This document shows positions 16,585 through 25,312 of a DNA stretch of 32,887 nt, one piece after another (position 1 is the first letter of the stretch; every line of letters starts with the position of its first letter). A program made the position numbers and the translations under genes. Source of the DNA: Acidobacteriota bacterium (GTDB taxonomy: Bacteria > Acidobacteriota > Terriglobia > Bryobacterales > Bryobacteraceae); contig SYKU01000393.1 in the NCBI GenBank assembly GCA_005808865.1, positions 1 to 32,887 on the forward strand. The letters run 5' to 3'. The notes under the pieces are model-generated. The model was not told the DNA's origin. It made no database searches and worked only from the letters and a program-made list of their open reading frames with translations.

Positions 16585-18378
16585 CTACGGAATCAACGCG
16601 TTGATGTCGCGAAGAATCTTCGAGTCGAACTTGGGCTTGCGGTCGTAGGTAAGCAGGCCGTTAATCTCCTGTTCCACGTCGGTGAGTTGCGTATAGCAGA
16701 TGCCCATGATTGCCGGCGTGTCTGCGATCGCCTGGTATAGGCTCCGCAGTCTAGTGAGGGCCGCGCCGGCCGAAGGTTCGACTCCGGCGTAACCCCACGC
16801 GTCCTCAGCAGCCTTCTGGCCGGGCTCAAGGAAGGCGATGCCGCCGAATTCAGACAGGAAAATTGGCGAACCGTTGTACTTGTATCCGGGCGCCAGAGCG
16901 GCTCTGCCATTGGGCGGCACTGGGGCCCCGGGCTTGCCGAGTTCCTTATACTTCGCCCTAAACAGTTCACCATTCCTGGCATAGTCGTGGATGCCGAACA
17001 GGTCGGTCGTGTCCGTGTGTTCCCAGCCATCGTTGTCGATGACAGGGCGGGAAGGATCGAGGGATTTGGTGAGATAGTACAGCGACTTGAGATGATCCTG
17101 CTGGCGTGGATCGCGCAGGTTCGGTACGCCCCAGCTCTCGTTAATGGGAATCCACATCACAATCGAAGGGTGGTTGTAGTCGCGTTCAACGGCTTCGATC
17201 CACTCTTTGGTGAAGCGGGCGGCATAACGCTCGTCGAACAGGTAGGCGTTGGCCATCTCGCTCGACACCAGGAGGCCCATCCGGTCCGCCCAATACAGGT
17301 ACCGCGGGTCCTCAAGCTTTTGGTGCTTGCGCGCCCCGTTGAAGCCCATCTCCTTCGTCATCCGGATGTCGTACCGGATAGCATCGTCCGAAGGGGGCGT
17401 GAGCGTGCTTTCCGGCCAGTAGCCTTGATCGAGCACCATCTTGAGGTAGGTGGGACGCCCATTCAGAAGGAACCTGCCGCTCGCCGTATCGATGGAGCGA
17501 AACCCGAAGTAGGAACCGACACGGTCCACCGCCTTTCCATCGCGGCGCAGCTCAAAAACGAGATCGTAGAGCTGAGGCGCGGTCACGGACCACAGCTTTG
17601 GATCGGGGACGGCGGCAAGCGAGGTGGCCCGAGATCCATCGAGGCGGGCTGAAGCCTCCGCGACTGTGTGACCTCCAAATTTCACCTCTACATGGAACGC
17701 GACGCCGGGCGCAGGCCGCGCGACGCGGCCCTCGAACCGGACCGTGCCGTCGTTCGATGGCGTGACACGGACCTGTTCCAGGTACGATTCGCCCGCCGCT
17801 TCGATCCAGACGGACTGCCAGATTCCAGTAGTGCGGGTGTAGAAGATGCCGCGTGACTTTGGCTCCCAGTATTGCTTGCCGCGAGGGAGAAAGCGATCGG
17901 TTGGCGGATCTTCGGCGCGTACAACAATGGTATTGGATCCCGGGTGAAGCAGCGACGTCACGTCGAAGCGGAACGGGGTGTTGCCGCCCTCGTGGCGGCC
18001 CGCCATCTTTCCGTTCACCCAGACGGCCGCGTGGTAATCGACGGCGCCGAATTGCAAGAGCACGCGCCGGCCGGACCAGCCGGCAGGCAGCGTAAAGGCG
18101 CGGCGGTACCAGACGAACGGGTGGAACGACGTATCGCCGATTCCGCTCAGCTTGCTTTCAAAACAGAATGGAACTGTGATGGTTTTGGAGAATTTTCGGC
18201 CGGAAGATTCCCAGTTCTGCTCCTCGCCCACGTTCGAATCGTCGAATTCGAATTCCCACGGTCCGTTCAGACTGACCCAGTCGCTCCGCTGAAACTGAGG
18301 TTGAGGGTACTCGGGCCGGGGAATATCGGCCACCTGTAAGTATGCGGCGGCGGCCAGAATCAGCGCGGCGGCTTTCAT
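16585..18378 (-). CDS. Exported glycoside hydrolase family 2 (beta-galactosidase/glucuronidase-like)
   Basis: A 597-residue protein with a likely signal peptide (MKAAALILAAAAYLQVADI). Domain order: sugar-binding jelly roll (about 30-195; SLNGPWEFEFDDS, VWYRRAFTLP, VWVNGKMAGRHEGGNTPF), Ig-like domain (about 200-300), and TIM barrel (about 300-597). The catalytic acid/base is E414 in WIPINESWG and the probable nucleophile is E510 in FLSEFGG, both intact. It is on the short side for GH2 and lacks the extra C-terminal domains of large beta-galactosidases. Substrate cannot be fixed from sequence; a beta-glycoside such as a galactoside, glucuronide or mannoside is expected. It begins only 2 bp after the NHL/TIGR03437 gene stop, so both are probably co-transcribed. 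Confidence 0.92.
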   Translation of the reverse strand: MKAAALILAAAAYLQVADIPRPEYPQPQFQRSDWVSLNGPWEFEFDDSNVGEEQNWESSGRKFSKTITVPFCFESKLSGIGDTSFHPFVWYRRAFTLPAGWSGRRVLLQFGAVDYHAAVWVNGKMAGRHEGGNTPFRFDVTSLLHPGSNTIVVRAEDPPTDRFLPRGKQYWEPKSRGIFYTRTTGIWQSVWIEAAGESYLEQVRVTPSNDGTVRFEGRVARPAPGVAFHVEVKFGGHTVAEASARLDGSRATSLAAVPDPKLWSVTAPQLYDLVFELRRDGKAVDRVGSYFGFRSIDTASGRFLLNGRPTYLKMVLDQGYWPESTLTPPSDDAIRYDIRMTKEMGFNGARKHQKLEDPRYLYWADRMGLLVSSEMANAYLFDERYAARFTKEWIEAVERDYNHPSIVMWIPINESWGVPNLRDPRQQDHLKSLYYLTKSLDPSRPVIDNDGWEHTDTTDLFGIHDYARNGELFRAKYKELGKPGAPVPPNGRAALAPGYKYNGSPIFLSEFGGIAFLEPGQKAAEDAWGYAGVEPSAGAALTRLRSLYQAIADTPAIMGICYTQLTDVEQEINGLLTYDRKPKFDSKILRDINALIP

Positions 18379-18380
18379 GT

Positions 18381-21032
18381 CTAAGGCTCGACCGGCTCGT
18401 CGTTGGGATTCTTCACGGGAAACGTGATGATGTTGCTCACGTAGATAAACTGCGCGATCGTGAGTTGCGTAAAGGGGTCCGTCGGAATGTCCGAGTTCAA
18501 CTCAAGGTGAACCTCGTAGACGCCGGTGTCATTTTGCCTGAGGCCGGCAAAGAGCACGTTCGCCGTTTTGCCCCCGGCAAGCGAAGAGACGAATTCCCTT
18601 GGCTTGTTGTCTGGTCCGCGGTATTTCTTGCCCGTAGTCACCTCGTCGGCCGGTTCCGGGAGTCCCAGGCCGGCCGCATAAACGATGATTGTTTCGCCGG
18701 GAACCGCCGGATTCGCGGGGGTGACGCGTCCGGAATTCGCGCAGCATAGTGCGGGACCGGTCGGTGTAAGAATGACCTGCGCACCGTCGTTGACCTTCGC
18801 GGAGTACGTGATGCCATTGCCATCCGGCCCTTCCTGTCTGGCTCTGAGCCGGATTCTGGTAAATACGCCCGCCGCGAAAGCGCGGACCTTTTCGTCGTCG
18901 TTAATCAGTTCGATGAGCTTGTCGCGAACGCTTTCGAGCGTGTCGCCAGCCACTACCGTGTAGGTGTACGAACGGTCTTCAATGTTCACCGTGGCGACAT
19001 CGCCGGCCTTGATCGAGCCGTCTACAGAAACTGTGCCCGAGGCGAAGTTGGTGCCATGGAAGACCACGCCGGGGCGCGGATCGGGGCCATCGTCGGCGAA
19101 GATCCCCGGATTCTCCGGAACGATGGTTACGGCAACGGGCGTCGTAACCGTCACGCTTCCATCTTTTCGAACTGTGCGAACGAAGGCGTTAATGCTTGTA
19201 ACGTCCAGAAACTCGAAGGGAACCTGCGCATTTATCTGGGTAGGCGAGACGAAAAACAGCGGCGCGCGGACACCGTTGAAATAGACCTGAACGCCGCCCA
19301 GATCGAGCGGCAACTCCTCATTCGAGAGATCCGCCGAGACTGCCGACTCGCTCAACTTTTCGCCAATGATCGAAACGATCGTTCCAGGGGCGATCTGCGC
19401 GGCGTCCTGACCGCCCGACAGCGTCGCTCCGCCGGTCGACACGGCAATCGTGGCTCCGTCAGACAAGGTGGTGGAGTAGGAGATCTGGTTGCCATCGCTG
19501 CCGGGCCTGCGGGAGGTTAGAACGACTCCATTGGTGACCGGATTCGCACTCGCAAGCACATTCGAATCCGGACCTTTGTTGATCGCGGCAATCAGACCGT
19601 TAACAATTTTCTGAAAAGTGTCGTCCTTTACGGCCTTGTACTTGTAATCCTTGTCAACGACCTTGACGGTGATTTCGTCGTTTTCCTTAATCGTCCCGGA
19701 AAGCGTGATGGTTCCCACCGCGAAGATTTCGCGGCTGGCCGCGTTGCGCACGGCTGTGTACGGGAGCGTGTTCTCACCGGCCGAATAAACCATCACGCGG
19801 CGGTTGTAGGTGTCGCTGACGTACAGATTGGTGCCGTCCCAGGCAAGCGACATCGGCGTACGCAGGGAATCCGTGCTATCGGACGCCTGATTGATGCCAC
19901 CGCCGAGTTGTCCGATAACCGAATCGGCCGCCTGTCCGTTCCGCACCGGTATCGCCTTAAAGACGAGGACGCGGTCGTTTCCTCCATCAGCCACGAACAA
20001 ACGGCTGCCGTCGGACAAGGCATATCGTGGAAACGAGAGTGTCGCTTCGCATTGCAGCGGGAAAGTATCGGCGCCCCTGCTGTCCTTCCCGTTCGAGGCG
20101 CAAACCTTACTCCCGTTATTCGAGAGCGAGCTCGTAAGGTCCGGCTGCCCCACAACGAGAGTGGCGGGTGCGCCGTTCGAGGTTGGGATGGTGTTCCAGA
20201 TGAGGACGCGGTTATGGCCCAAGTCGGTGACGAACAGCCTCACGCCGTCCGAGGTGACCGCTACCGGATTCAGGAGGTTCGTCGGCTTGGCTTCGACGGC
20301 TGCCTCGGCGATGTTTGGCTGCACAAACGTGTTGAAATCGGGCTGACCCAGCACGACGTCGGCTTCCTTGCCGTTCGCGGTTGGAATTGAGTTGTAGATG
20401 AGGACGCGGTGATTCTGGGTATCTGCGACAAAGAGGCGGGCGCCCTGAAACCAGACGCTCTGCGGACCGCGCATCGTCTTGTTGTTAGGTGGGACGGAAA
20501 TACCATTTTTCGTGAAATCGGGCTGGCCAATCACCACATCGGCAGGCTTCCCGTTGGTTGTGGGAATCGTGTTCCAGATCAGGACGCGGTTGTTGTCCGT
20601 GTCGGCTACGGCCAGGTAACGCCCGTCCGTCGCAACCGCTGTCGGCAGACGCAGGCCGGTCTGCGTCAGCTTGAAATCGGTATTCGTGAAATCGGGCTGG
20701 CCGATTACAGTCGCCGCCGCTCCTACGCATACCGGACACTTCTGGGAATAGGACAATTCGTCAGTAGGCTTGGGTAGAAAACCGGACACGTTCCGGAAGA
20801 TGAGCACTCGATTGTTGATCGGACTTGCGCCTACGCGATTCGAATCGGCTACAAAAAGCGTATCGTTGGCGTAGGCCAGCCCACCCACACCCCCAAGAAG
20901 GGTGTCGCTTGCTCCCGGCGTTTGAGCCGTGAACGTGGTTTGCCCTATGACGGATCGGGCAGCCTGACCCGTTATGAAGTCGGCCGCAAAGCTCTGAGTA
21001 GCGATAAGCGCAAGAATTGAAAGGAACTTCAT
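18381..21032 (-). CDS. Exported NHL-repeat beta-propeller protein with split TIGR03437 (Solibacter) domain
   Basis: An 883-residue protein with signal peptide MKFLSILALIATQSFA. Residues about 30-420 form a beta-propeller of NHL-type repeats, each with a pattern like LFVADT.NHRVLIYN.IPT.NG..ADVVIGQPDF. From about 428 (VRNAASRE) the TIGR03437 beta-sandwich begins, but it is interrupted twice by about 100-residue modules: 438-542 (VGTITLSGTIKENDEITVKV...) and 664-762 (SGTVSVDGSIKAGDVATVNI...). The TIGR03437 core itself shows IAPGTIVSIIGEKL, VQVYFNGVRAPLFFVSPTQI and VPGETIIVYAAGLGLP. TIGR03437 is characteristic of Solibacter-type genomes and its function is unknown; the product is probably extracellular or cell-surface. 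A CCVC-like pair (CPVC at 99-102) and ALCCAN suggest disulfides. It heads the probable operon with GH2 and the DAC-like gene. Confidence 0.9.
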   Translation of the reverse strand: MKFLSILALIATQSFAADFITGQAARSVIGQTTFTAQTPGASDTLLGGVGGLAYANDTLFVADSNRVGASPINNRVLIFRNVSGFLPKPTDELSYSQKCPVCVGAAATVIGQPDFTNTDFKLTQTGLRLPTAVATDGRYLAVADTDNNRVLIWNTIPTTNGKPADVVIGQPDFTKNGISVPPNNKTMRGPQSVWFQGARLFVADTQNHRVLIYNSIPTANGKEADVVLGQPDFNTFVQPNIAEAAVEAKPTNLLNPVAVTSDGVRLFVTDLGHNRVLIWNTIPTSNGAPATLVVGQPDLTSSLSNNGSKVCASNGKDSRGADTFPLQCEATLSFPRYALSDGSRLFVADGGNDRVLVFKAIPVRNGQAADSVIGQLGGGINQASDSTDSLRTPMSLAWDGTNLYVSDTYNRRVMVYSAGENTLPYTAVRNAASREIFAVGTITLSGTIKENDEITVKVVDKDYKYKAVKDDTFQKIVNGLIAAINKGPDSNVLASANPVTNGVVLTSRRPGSDGNQISYSTTLSDGATIAVSTGGATLSGGQDAAQIAPGTIVSIIGEKLSESAVSADLSNEELPLDLGGVQVYFNGVRAPLFFVSPTQINAQVPFEFLDVTSINAFVRTVRKDGSVTVTTPVAVTIVPENPGIFADDGPDPRPGVVFHGTNFASGTVSVDGSIKAGDVATVNIEDRSYTYTVVAGDTLESVRDKLIELINDDEKVRAFAAGVFTRIRLRARQEGPDGNGITYSAKVNDGAQVILTPTGPALCCANSGRVTPANPAVPGETIIVYAAGLGLPEPADEVTTGKKYRGPDNKPREFVSSLAGGKTANVLFAGLRQNDTGVYEVHLELNSDIPTDPFTQLTIAQFIYVSNIITFPVKNPNDEPVEP

Positions 21033-21083
21033 GATGTATCATTCGACGCCTGGTGCGCCAGACGCGGTTCGACCTGATAGTTC

Positions 21084-21111
21084 ATTATAGCAACTTGTCA
21101 GACGCGTCCAA
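21084..21111 (-). promoter_or_regulatory. Sigma-70-type promoter for the NHL–GH2–DAC-like operon
   Basis: On the minus strand, TTGGAC (21106-21111) and a perfect TATAAT (21084-21089) are separated by 16 bp. Transcription would start near 21077, giving a leader of about 45 nt before the ATG at 21030-21032. This is the best promoter-like sequence in the window. Confidence 0.65.
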
Positions 21112-21183
21112 CTGAGCGGCGGGTTTCAAGGAAAATTGGTGGGAAGCAAACAAACGCGTCTGCCCCACGTCAGCCTCAGTCAA

Positions 21184-21351
21184 CTACGCCACCGCGCCAT
21201 CACCTTCCTTGCACGGCGCCACGTGCCTGTTGTGCGCACCGACCCGACCGCCGTGGTAAGGTCGGCAGCCCTCCGTCGAAAACCCGTCAGCGGGAGTGTG
21301 CTTTGCCAAAATGGGACGTTGGCTTTGTTTCGCATATTCCTGTTCGTTCAT
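21184..21351 (-). CDS. Candidate small protein (55 residues), unrecognised
   Basis: A minus-strand ATG at 21349-21351 opens 55 codons: MNEQEYAKQSQRPILAKHTP, then ADGFSTEGCRPYHGG and onward to a TAG at 21184-21186. A GAGG ribosome binding site sits 6 nt before the ATG, and a TATATAAT -10-like element lies at 21373-21380, although no -35 is evident. The product is hydrophilic with no membrane segment or known motif. It could be a genuine small gene or the edge of a relic; the start signals are the main support. Confidence 0.3.
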   Translation of the reverse strand: MNEQEYAKQSQRPILAKHTPADGFSTEGCRPYHGGRVGAHNRHVAPCKEGDGAVA

Positions 21352-21722
21352 CCGACGCCTCACCCACCGCGCATTATATATCCCCGTAGCCCGCAGATTG
21401 GCCTCCAGGCCTTAGGATGCCTGACCGATGTCGGAGGGAGTCCGTGCCCGGGTTCCGCTCCCTGCCGGTTTCCGGACCTCCGAAAGCGACGTGCCGCCCG
21501 CTCGAACGCTCCCTCCGGGGCTCAATCGAAACCGGCCAGCGAGCGGCGCGGAGTGGTTGAAGGCGCATGTGGACCGCCTGCAAGAACGCTACGCGACCGT
21601 CATTCCGCAAGAGGATGGAGATGAAGTCTAAGTTTTGGGGACTCCGCGTTGCAGAGGGCGATGGCGCGCCGCAATTCGTGATGCTGGCCAACGCCAACAA
21701 CAGTTCGATCGGCTGTCGCCCT
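21352..21722. other. Region between the small ORF candidate and the PEP-CTERM gene
   Basis: No confident gene. On the plus strand a frame ending at 21629-21631 has a protein-like tail (EWLKAHVDRLQERYATVIPQ), but I recognise no family and it may be a relic. No repeats or RNA genes were noticed. Confidence 0.25.
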
Positions 21723-22403
21723 TTACCGCCGGCGCGCGTGCCGCAATCCGAGCGCGATCAGAGCTCCGCCCAGCAGGACCGTCGACGGCTCGGGAATGTT
21801 CTGAGAGAAGGTGATGTTGTCGATGCCCACGTAGGCGCCGTCAAAGCCGAGATTCGACGCGTCTATCCGGATGGTCAGCGAGGAGTCTGTCAGCGTGAGG
21901 TTCGAGTAGCTGGTGTGGCCGCTCGCGCCGACGATGGTCGCCGGGGATTGGGAGAGCATGGGGGCTCCCAACGAGCTCAGCACCTGCACCGCGTTTACGA
22001 GCTTGTCCGCCCGGTTCCAGCCCGCCAGATCGAAGGCATGTAAACTAACGAAGAAACCGGGGTCCGCCGTCAGAGTGACCTCGAGGATGCCGATAAAGGG
22101 CGCGCTTGGGGACAGTTGGGCAATCACGTTCACCAAGTCGCCGAAATTGTTGTCCCAGAAATAGATGTAGTCATCGGGACCGGGCCCGATCGGGCCGTAA
22201 CCTACCACGACGTTCGGGGTAAACCCGCCCGTCGTCCCGTAGGCGTACCCGCCCACGGTGGCGGCTGTGACGCGATCCGCATAGCCCTGATCGCTGCGTG
22301 TGTTGTTGCCGGCCTGGGGAGTGAAGTCGAAAGTGAGCGCGGTTGCGGCGACCGGCACGCACAGCAACAACAAGCATCCAAACGAAGCCAAAGTTCGCTT
22401 CAT
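21723..22403 (-). CDS. PEP-CTERM sorting-signal protein
   Basis: A 226-residue protein with signal peptide MKRTLASFGCLLLLCVPVAATA and a C-terminal PEP-CTERM signal: IPEPSTVLLGGALIALGLRHARRR (Pro-Glu-Pro motif, hydrophobic helix and basic tail). The region between is a Gly/Ser/Asn-rich beta-type domain (DDYIYFWDNNFGDLVN, FDGAYVGIDNITFSQN), like many secreted matrix or lectin-like proteins. PEP-CTERM proteins are recognised by exosortase and usually end up in exopolysaccharide or at the surface, so the genome is expected to encode EpsH/XrtA-type exosortase. A GAAGG ribosome binding site lies just upstream of the ATG. No neighbours of this pathway lie in the window. Confidence 0.9.
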   Translation of the reverse strand: MKRTLASFGCLLLLCVPVAATALTFDFTPQAGNNTRSDQGYADRVTAATVGGYAYGTTGGFTPNVVVGYGPIGPGPDDYIYFWDNNFGDLVNVIAQLSPSAPFIGILEVTLTADPGFFVSLHAFDLAGWNRADKLVNAVQVLSSLGAPMLSQSPATIVGASGHTSYSNLTLTDSSLTIRIDASNLGFDGAYVGIDNITFSQNIPEPSTVLLGGALIALGLRHARRR

Positions 22404-22868
22404 GGAGGTCCTTCACGAGCGCCTGTTCTTTTGGATATCACCAGTCGGCGCGGTCAGTGTCAAATCGCCGTTTCGTTCTCACGGCGTATCCGGAAGTTGG
22501 CCGCGCTGGTGGTGGCGCTACAATGATTTTTCCGGGCGAAACGGAAGCGGCACTGAGAGGACGCAACCATGCTGAGGGATAGTCCGGTGGGCTCATCGAG
22601 ACGATGAACGGAGCGCGGCGGATTCGCTTCTCCGCTCTTCAAGAAGACCACATCGGATCGGTAGACCCTCATGCCTTGAAAATCCCCGCCCGCAGGGCGG
22701 AATACTCGCTAGCGGAGAGCGCCCTCTCTCCAAGGTCAGGCTGAACCAACACATATGGACGTGCACGTCCTGCCCACGAACCGAACAGAAGACATCGACG
22801 GCGTGCCGGGGGGCAATCGCACGAATCTCCCACGCTGCCCCTAATTCGCCCGGTAATGCGGATGGTTT
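22404..22868. other. Divergent intergenic region with two tandem hairpins
   Basis: Lies between the divergent PEP-CTERM and enolase-superfamily genes. Two adjacent perfect stem-loops occur: CCGCCC (22686-22691) with GGGCGG (22695-22700) around a 3-nt loop, and GGAGAG (22714-22719) with CTCTCC (22726-22731) around a 6-nt loop. No coding sequence is convincing and no good promoter pair was found. Confidence 0.35.
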
Positions 22869-24041
22869 ATGATTGTATCTCCCAGGCAACCGGCAAAAGG
22901 CGTTGTGAAGATTACCGGCATCGAGACATTCACCCTGCGAGCGCCGCTCGAAGAGCCGTTCGCATATTCCCAGTGGCGGTACACGCATCGGGAAACCACG
23001 CTCGTCGAAGTTCGCACATCAGAGGGGATGACCGGCTGGGGGGAAGCATACAGCCCCTCGGCGCCCGTAGTAGCGGCTATCGATCGCTTCCTTGGTCCTT
23101 TAATCATGGGCCGCGACCCGCGCGACGTGGAGGATCTGTGGCAATTCCTCTATGCGCGAGGCCTTGACTACGGACCAAAGGGCACGCTGGTGGCAGCCCT
23201 CAGTGCACTCGACATCGCCTTTTGGGATATCAAGTCGAAGGCGGCGAACGTTCCTCTCTACCGGCTCCTGGGCGGGGCGATGACCCCCTCAGTCCCCTGT
23301 TACGCCACGGGATTCTACTTCTGTGAGTCGGAACCGCTTGAACGCCGCTTCGCCAACGAGGCTGAATCGTACGCGAGTCAGGGCTTCACCGCGATGAAGG
23401 TGAAGGTTGGGCAGGGAGTAGAACGCGACGCCGGGCTTGTTGAGTTGGTGAGGCGGACCATCGGACCACGAATCGGACTGATGATCGACGCGAACCACGC
23501 CTATGACCCCGTAACGGCCGTGGCACTCGGAAGGCGGATTGAGCACCTCGACATCACGTGGTTCGAAGAACCTGTTTCCCCGCTCGATCCGGACGGATAC
23601 CTGGAGGTGAAAGCGAAAATCGCGATACCGCTTGCGGGGGGCGAATGCGAGTTCACGCGGTTCGGATTCGAGCCGTGGTTCCGGAAGCGGGCGATCGACT
23701 ACGCACAGCCCGACCTGTGCGCCTGCGGTGGAATCACCGAGGGTATGAAAATCGCCACACTCGCGTCGCTCCACCAGGTTCACGTAACGCCCCATGCCTG
23801 GGGTTCCGCGATTGGCCAGGCGGCTGCGCTTCACTTCTATGCCGCGCGTCCGAAGCATCCGGGTACGCTGACAGCCGAGCGAAAACTCATCGAGTGCGAC
23901 CGGTCGGAAAATCCGTTCCGGACTCAGATTGCGGCGAACCCCGTGCGCCTCGAACGGGGCTCCTGGCTGCTCCCGGAAGGGCCAGGGCTGGGTGTGGAGA
24001 TAGACCGCGCGGCGGTCGAGCGGTTTCGATCAACTGTGTGA
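22869..24041 (+). CDS. Mandelate racemase/muconate lactonizing-type enolase-superfamily enzyme
   Basis: A 390-residue protein with the two-domain enolase-superfamily layout: an N-terminal capping domain (about 14-130, KITGIETFTLRAPLEEPFAY) and a TIM-barrel domain. The MR-subgroup active site is complete: K177-V-K179 (AMKVKVG), metal ligands D207 (LMIDANHAY), E233 (WFEEPVSPLD) and E259 (LAGGECEFTRFG), and the His-Asp dyad H309 (HVTPHAWGSA) with D282 (QPDLCACGGITEG). It should abstract the alpha proton of a carboxylate, as in sugar-acid dehydratases or racemases; the substrate is not readable. The ATG at 22869 gives 12 extra residues. A GTG at 22905 (MKITGIE...) with AAAAGG just before it fits the family start better. 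A GCCTG/CAGGC hairpin follows the stop. Confidence 0.92.
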   Translation: MIVSPRQPAKGVVKITGIETFTLRAPLEEPFAYSQWRYTHRETTLVEVRTSEGMTGWGEAYSPSAPVVAAIDRFLGPLIMGRDPRDVEDLWQFLYARGLDYGPKGTLVAALSALDIAFWDIKSKAANVPLYRLLGGAMTPSVPCYATGFYFCESEPLERRFANEAESYASQGFTAMKVKVGQGVERDAGLVELVRRTIGPRIGLMIDANHAYDPVTAVALGRRIEHLDITWFEEPVSPLDPDGYLEVKAKIAIPLAGGECEFTRFGFEPWFRKRAIDYAQPDLCACGGITEGMKIATLASLHQVHVTPHAWGSAIGQAAALHFYAARPKHPGTLTAERKLIECDRSENPFRTQIAANPVRLERGSWLLPEGPGLGVEIDRAAVERFRSTV

Positions 24042-24042
24042 A

Positions 24043-24056
24043 GCCTGGCCGCAGGC
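24043..24056 (+). terminator. Short hairpin directly after the enolase-superfamily gene
   Basis: GCCTG (24043-24047) and CAGGC (24052-24056) form a stem with a GCCG loop one base after the TGA stop. There is no T-run behind it, so it may be a weak terminator or an mRNA 3'-end structure. Confidence 0.4.
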
Positions 24057-24342
24057 CACCGTCAACCCGCTGCCATTCAAACCGGAAAATTGCGCGCGGT
24101 ACTACCGGCCCGCACCGGTTTCGCGGAACGGCCCGAGTGCCGCTGAAGGTTCCGGGCAAACCACCCGTTGTGTTGTTGAACGCCGCGCCGGGCACGTGTG
24201 GATTAGTTTGCCCGTCATGTGAAAGCAGGGGAGGCGCCCGTGCGTGCAAGTCAGGCGCGACGCAGCCCGGAGCATTCCGCCCTGCGAGGAGTTCGAGTCC
24301 GGCCTGGGACCTCGCAGTTCCCGCCTTGCACCGATTCCAACC
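24057..24342. other. Intergenic region between convergent genes
   Basis: Separates the convergent enolase-superfamily and methyltransferase genes. No gene, RNA or repeat is supported. A GAGTTCGAGTCC at about 24290 resembles a tRNA T-loop but lacks pairing arms. Confidence 0.3.
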
Positions 24343-25248
24343 TCAGCAACCCTCATACAGAAATGCCGGGTATCTCGTAACGCGCGCTCCGTCCCGCTTG
24401 CGCGCGCGCATGTAGGTCTGTTCACCGCGCAACTCCGTCGGATAATCCATCTGGCGCAACAAATCCCGGAAATACAGATCCGATTCGTACCCCGCGACTT
24501 TCTCGGTGAACAGGTACTCCACTTCGAACCCGCCGGCAACCGCGGCGTCGGACACTTCGTCGGGTGTGTACTCGCGCACATGGGGAATTTCCGTATCTTG
24601 AAATTCCCCCTTCGGGTCGGCATACCGGGAGAAAAGCTGTGGATGTTCCTTGCGATTCAGGATGCGGGCCACAGCCGTGTAGCTCGCGATATTCGGCGTG
24701 GTCAGCAGCAGCGCGCCACCGTCCGCGAGCACGCGGTTGATCTCGAGGAGCATGTGCATCGGATCGTGGAGAAGGTGCTCGATCAACTCGCAGCACAGCA
24801 CCAGGTCGAAACTCCCGTCTTCGTAAGGAAAGACGTCGCGTTCCGCGTCGAACAGGTCGGTCTCGCACCGGAACACTTCCTTGCCGCCGGCGAAGACGCT
24901 CTTCTGGTCCACCCTTCCGAGTGGGCCTTCGTAAGCTCCCCGCACGTCATAACCGAACACGCAGCCAAGGGCCGGCGTCATCTGCATGTAAGCGCCGAGC
25001 TCCAAGGCGCGCCGGGTCCTGCCCGGTGGCGGAACCATTGTAAGCGTGCGCACGAGGCGCGCCATGTGAGTCTCCAGGTATCCGCGCGCGCCGTCATCGG
25101 CCTGATCGAGACTGCGTAAAAAGGTTTCGATCTCCGCTGCCCTCTCACGGGGGGCCGCCTTGAGGGTCGCCAGCTCGTCCGGGTGCAGATGATACGGCAG
25201 CCTCGTGGGTTTCCCCAACAACCGCCTGATTCTGCGCATGATGTCCAT
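24343..25248 (-). CDS. Class I SAM-dependent methyltransferase
   Basis: A 301-residue soluble protein. The Rossmann core starts around residue 80 with motif I-like ALELGAYMQM (the glycine-rich loop is divergent: a single G). Later parts are SFDLVLCCELIEHLLHDP (147-163; motif for the adenine side and the post-II EHL signature) and NRVLADGGALLLTTPN (motif III/IV region). This matches the Methyltransf_11/UbiE-like group that includes many glycan- and lipid-modifying enzymes. The N-terminal 75 residues are helical and charged. The acceptor is not known. The ATG at 25246-25248 is used; another in frame at 25237-25239 is possible. No partner gene is adjacent, so it may stand alone. Confidence 0.88.
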   Translation of the reverse strand: MDIMRRIRRLLGKPTRLPYHLHPDELATLKAAPRERAAEIETFLRSLDQADDGARGYLETHMARLVRTLTMVPPPGRTRRALELGAYMQMTPALGCVFGYDVRGAYEGPLGRVDQKSVFAGGKEVFRCETDLFDAERDVFPYEDGSFDLVLCCELIEHLLHDPMHMLLEINRVLADGGALLLTTPNIASYTAVARILNRKEHPQLFSRYADPKGEFQDTEIPHVREYTPDEVSDAAVAGGFEVEYLFTEKVAGYESDLYFRDLLRQMDYPTELRGEQTYMRARKRDGARVTRYPAFLYEGC

Positions 25249-25312
25249 GGAGTAAACACGATAGCAAACTCAAGCGGCGGGCCGGGCGGACGCACTTATG
25301 GATCCTGGCGGA

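Noticed and set aside
19900-20760. Regularly spaced similar DNA blocks, at first sight a repeat array
   Set aside because: They are codon-level echoes of the NHL protein repeats, with uneven spacing and no identical units; not a CRISPR.
24285-24300. T-loop-like GAGTTCGAGTCC
   Set aside because: Neighbouring bases do not form the 5-bp T stem and no anticodon or acceptor arm is found.
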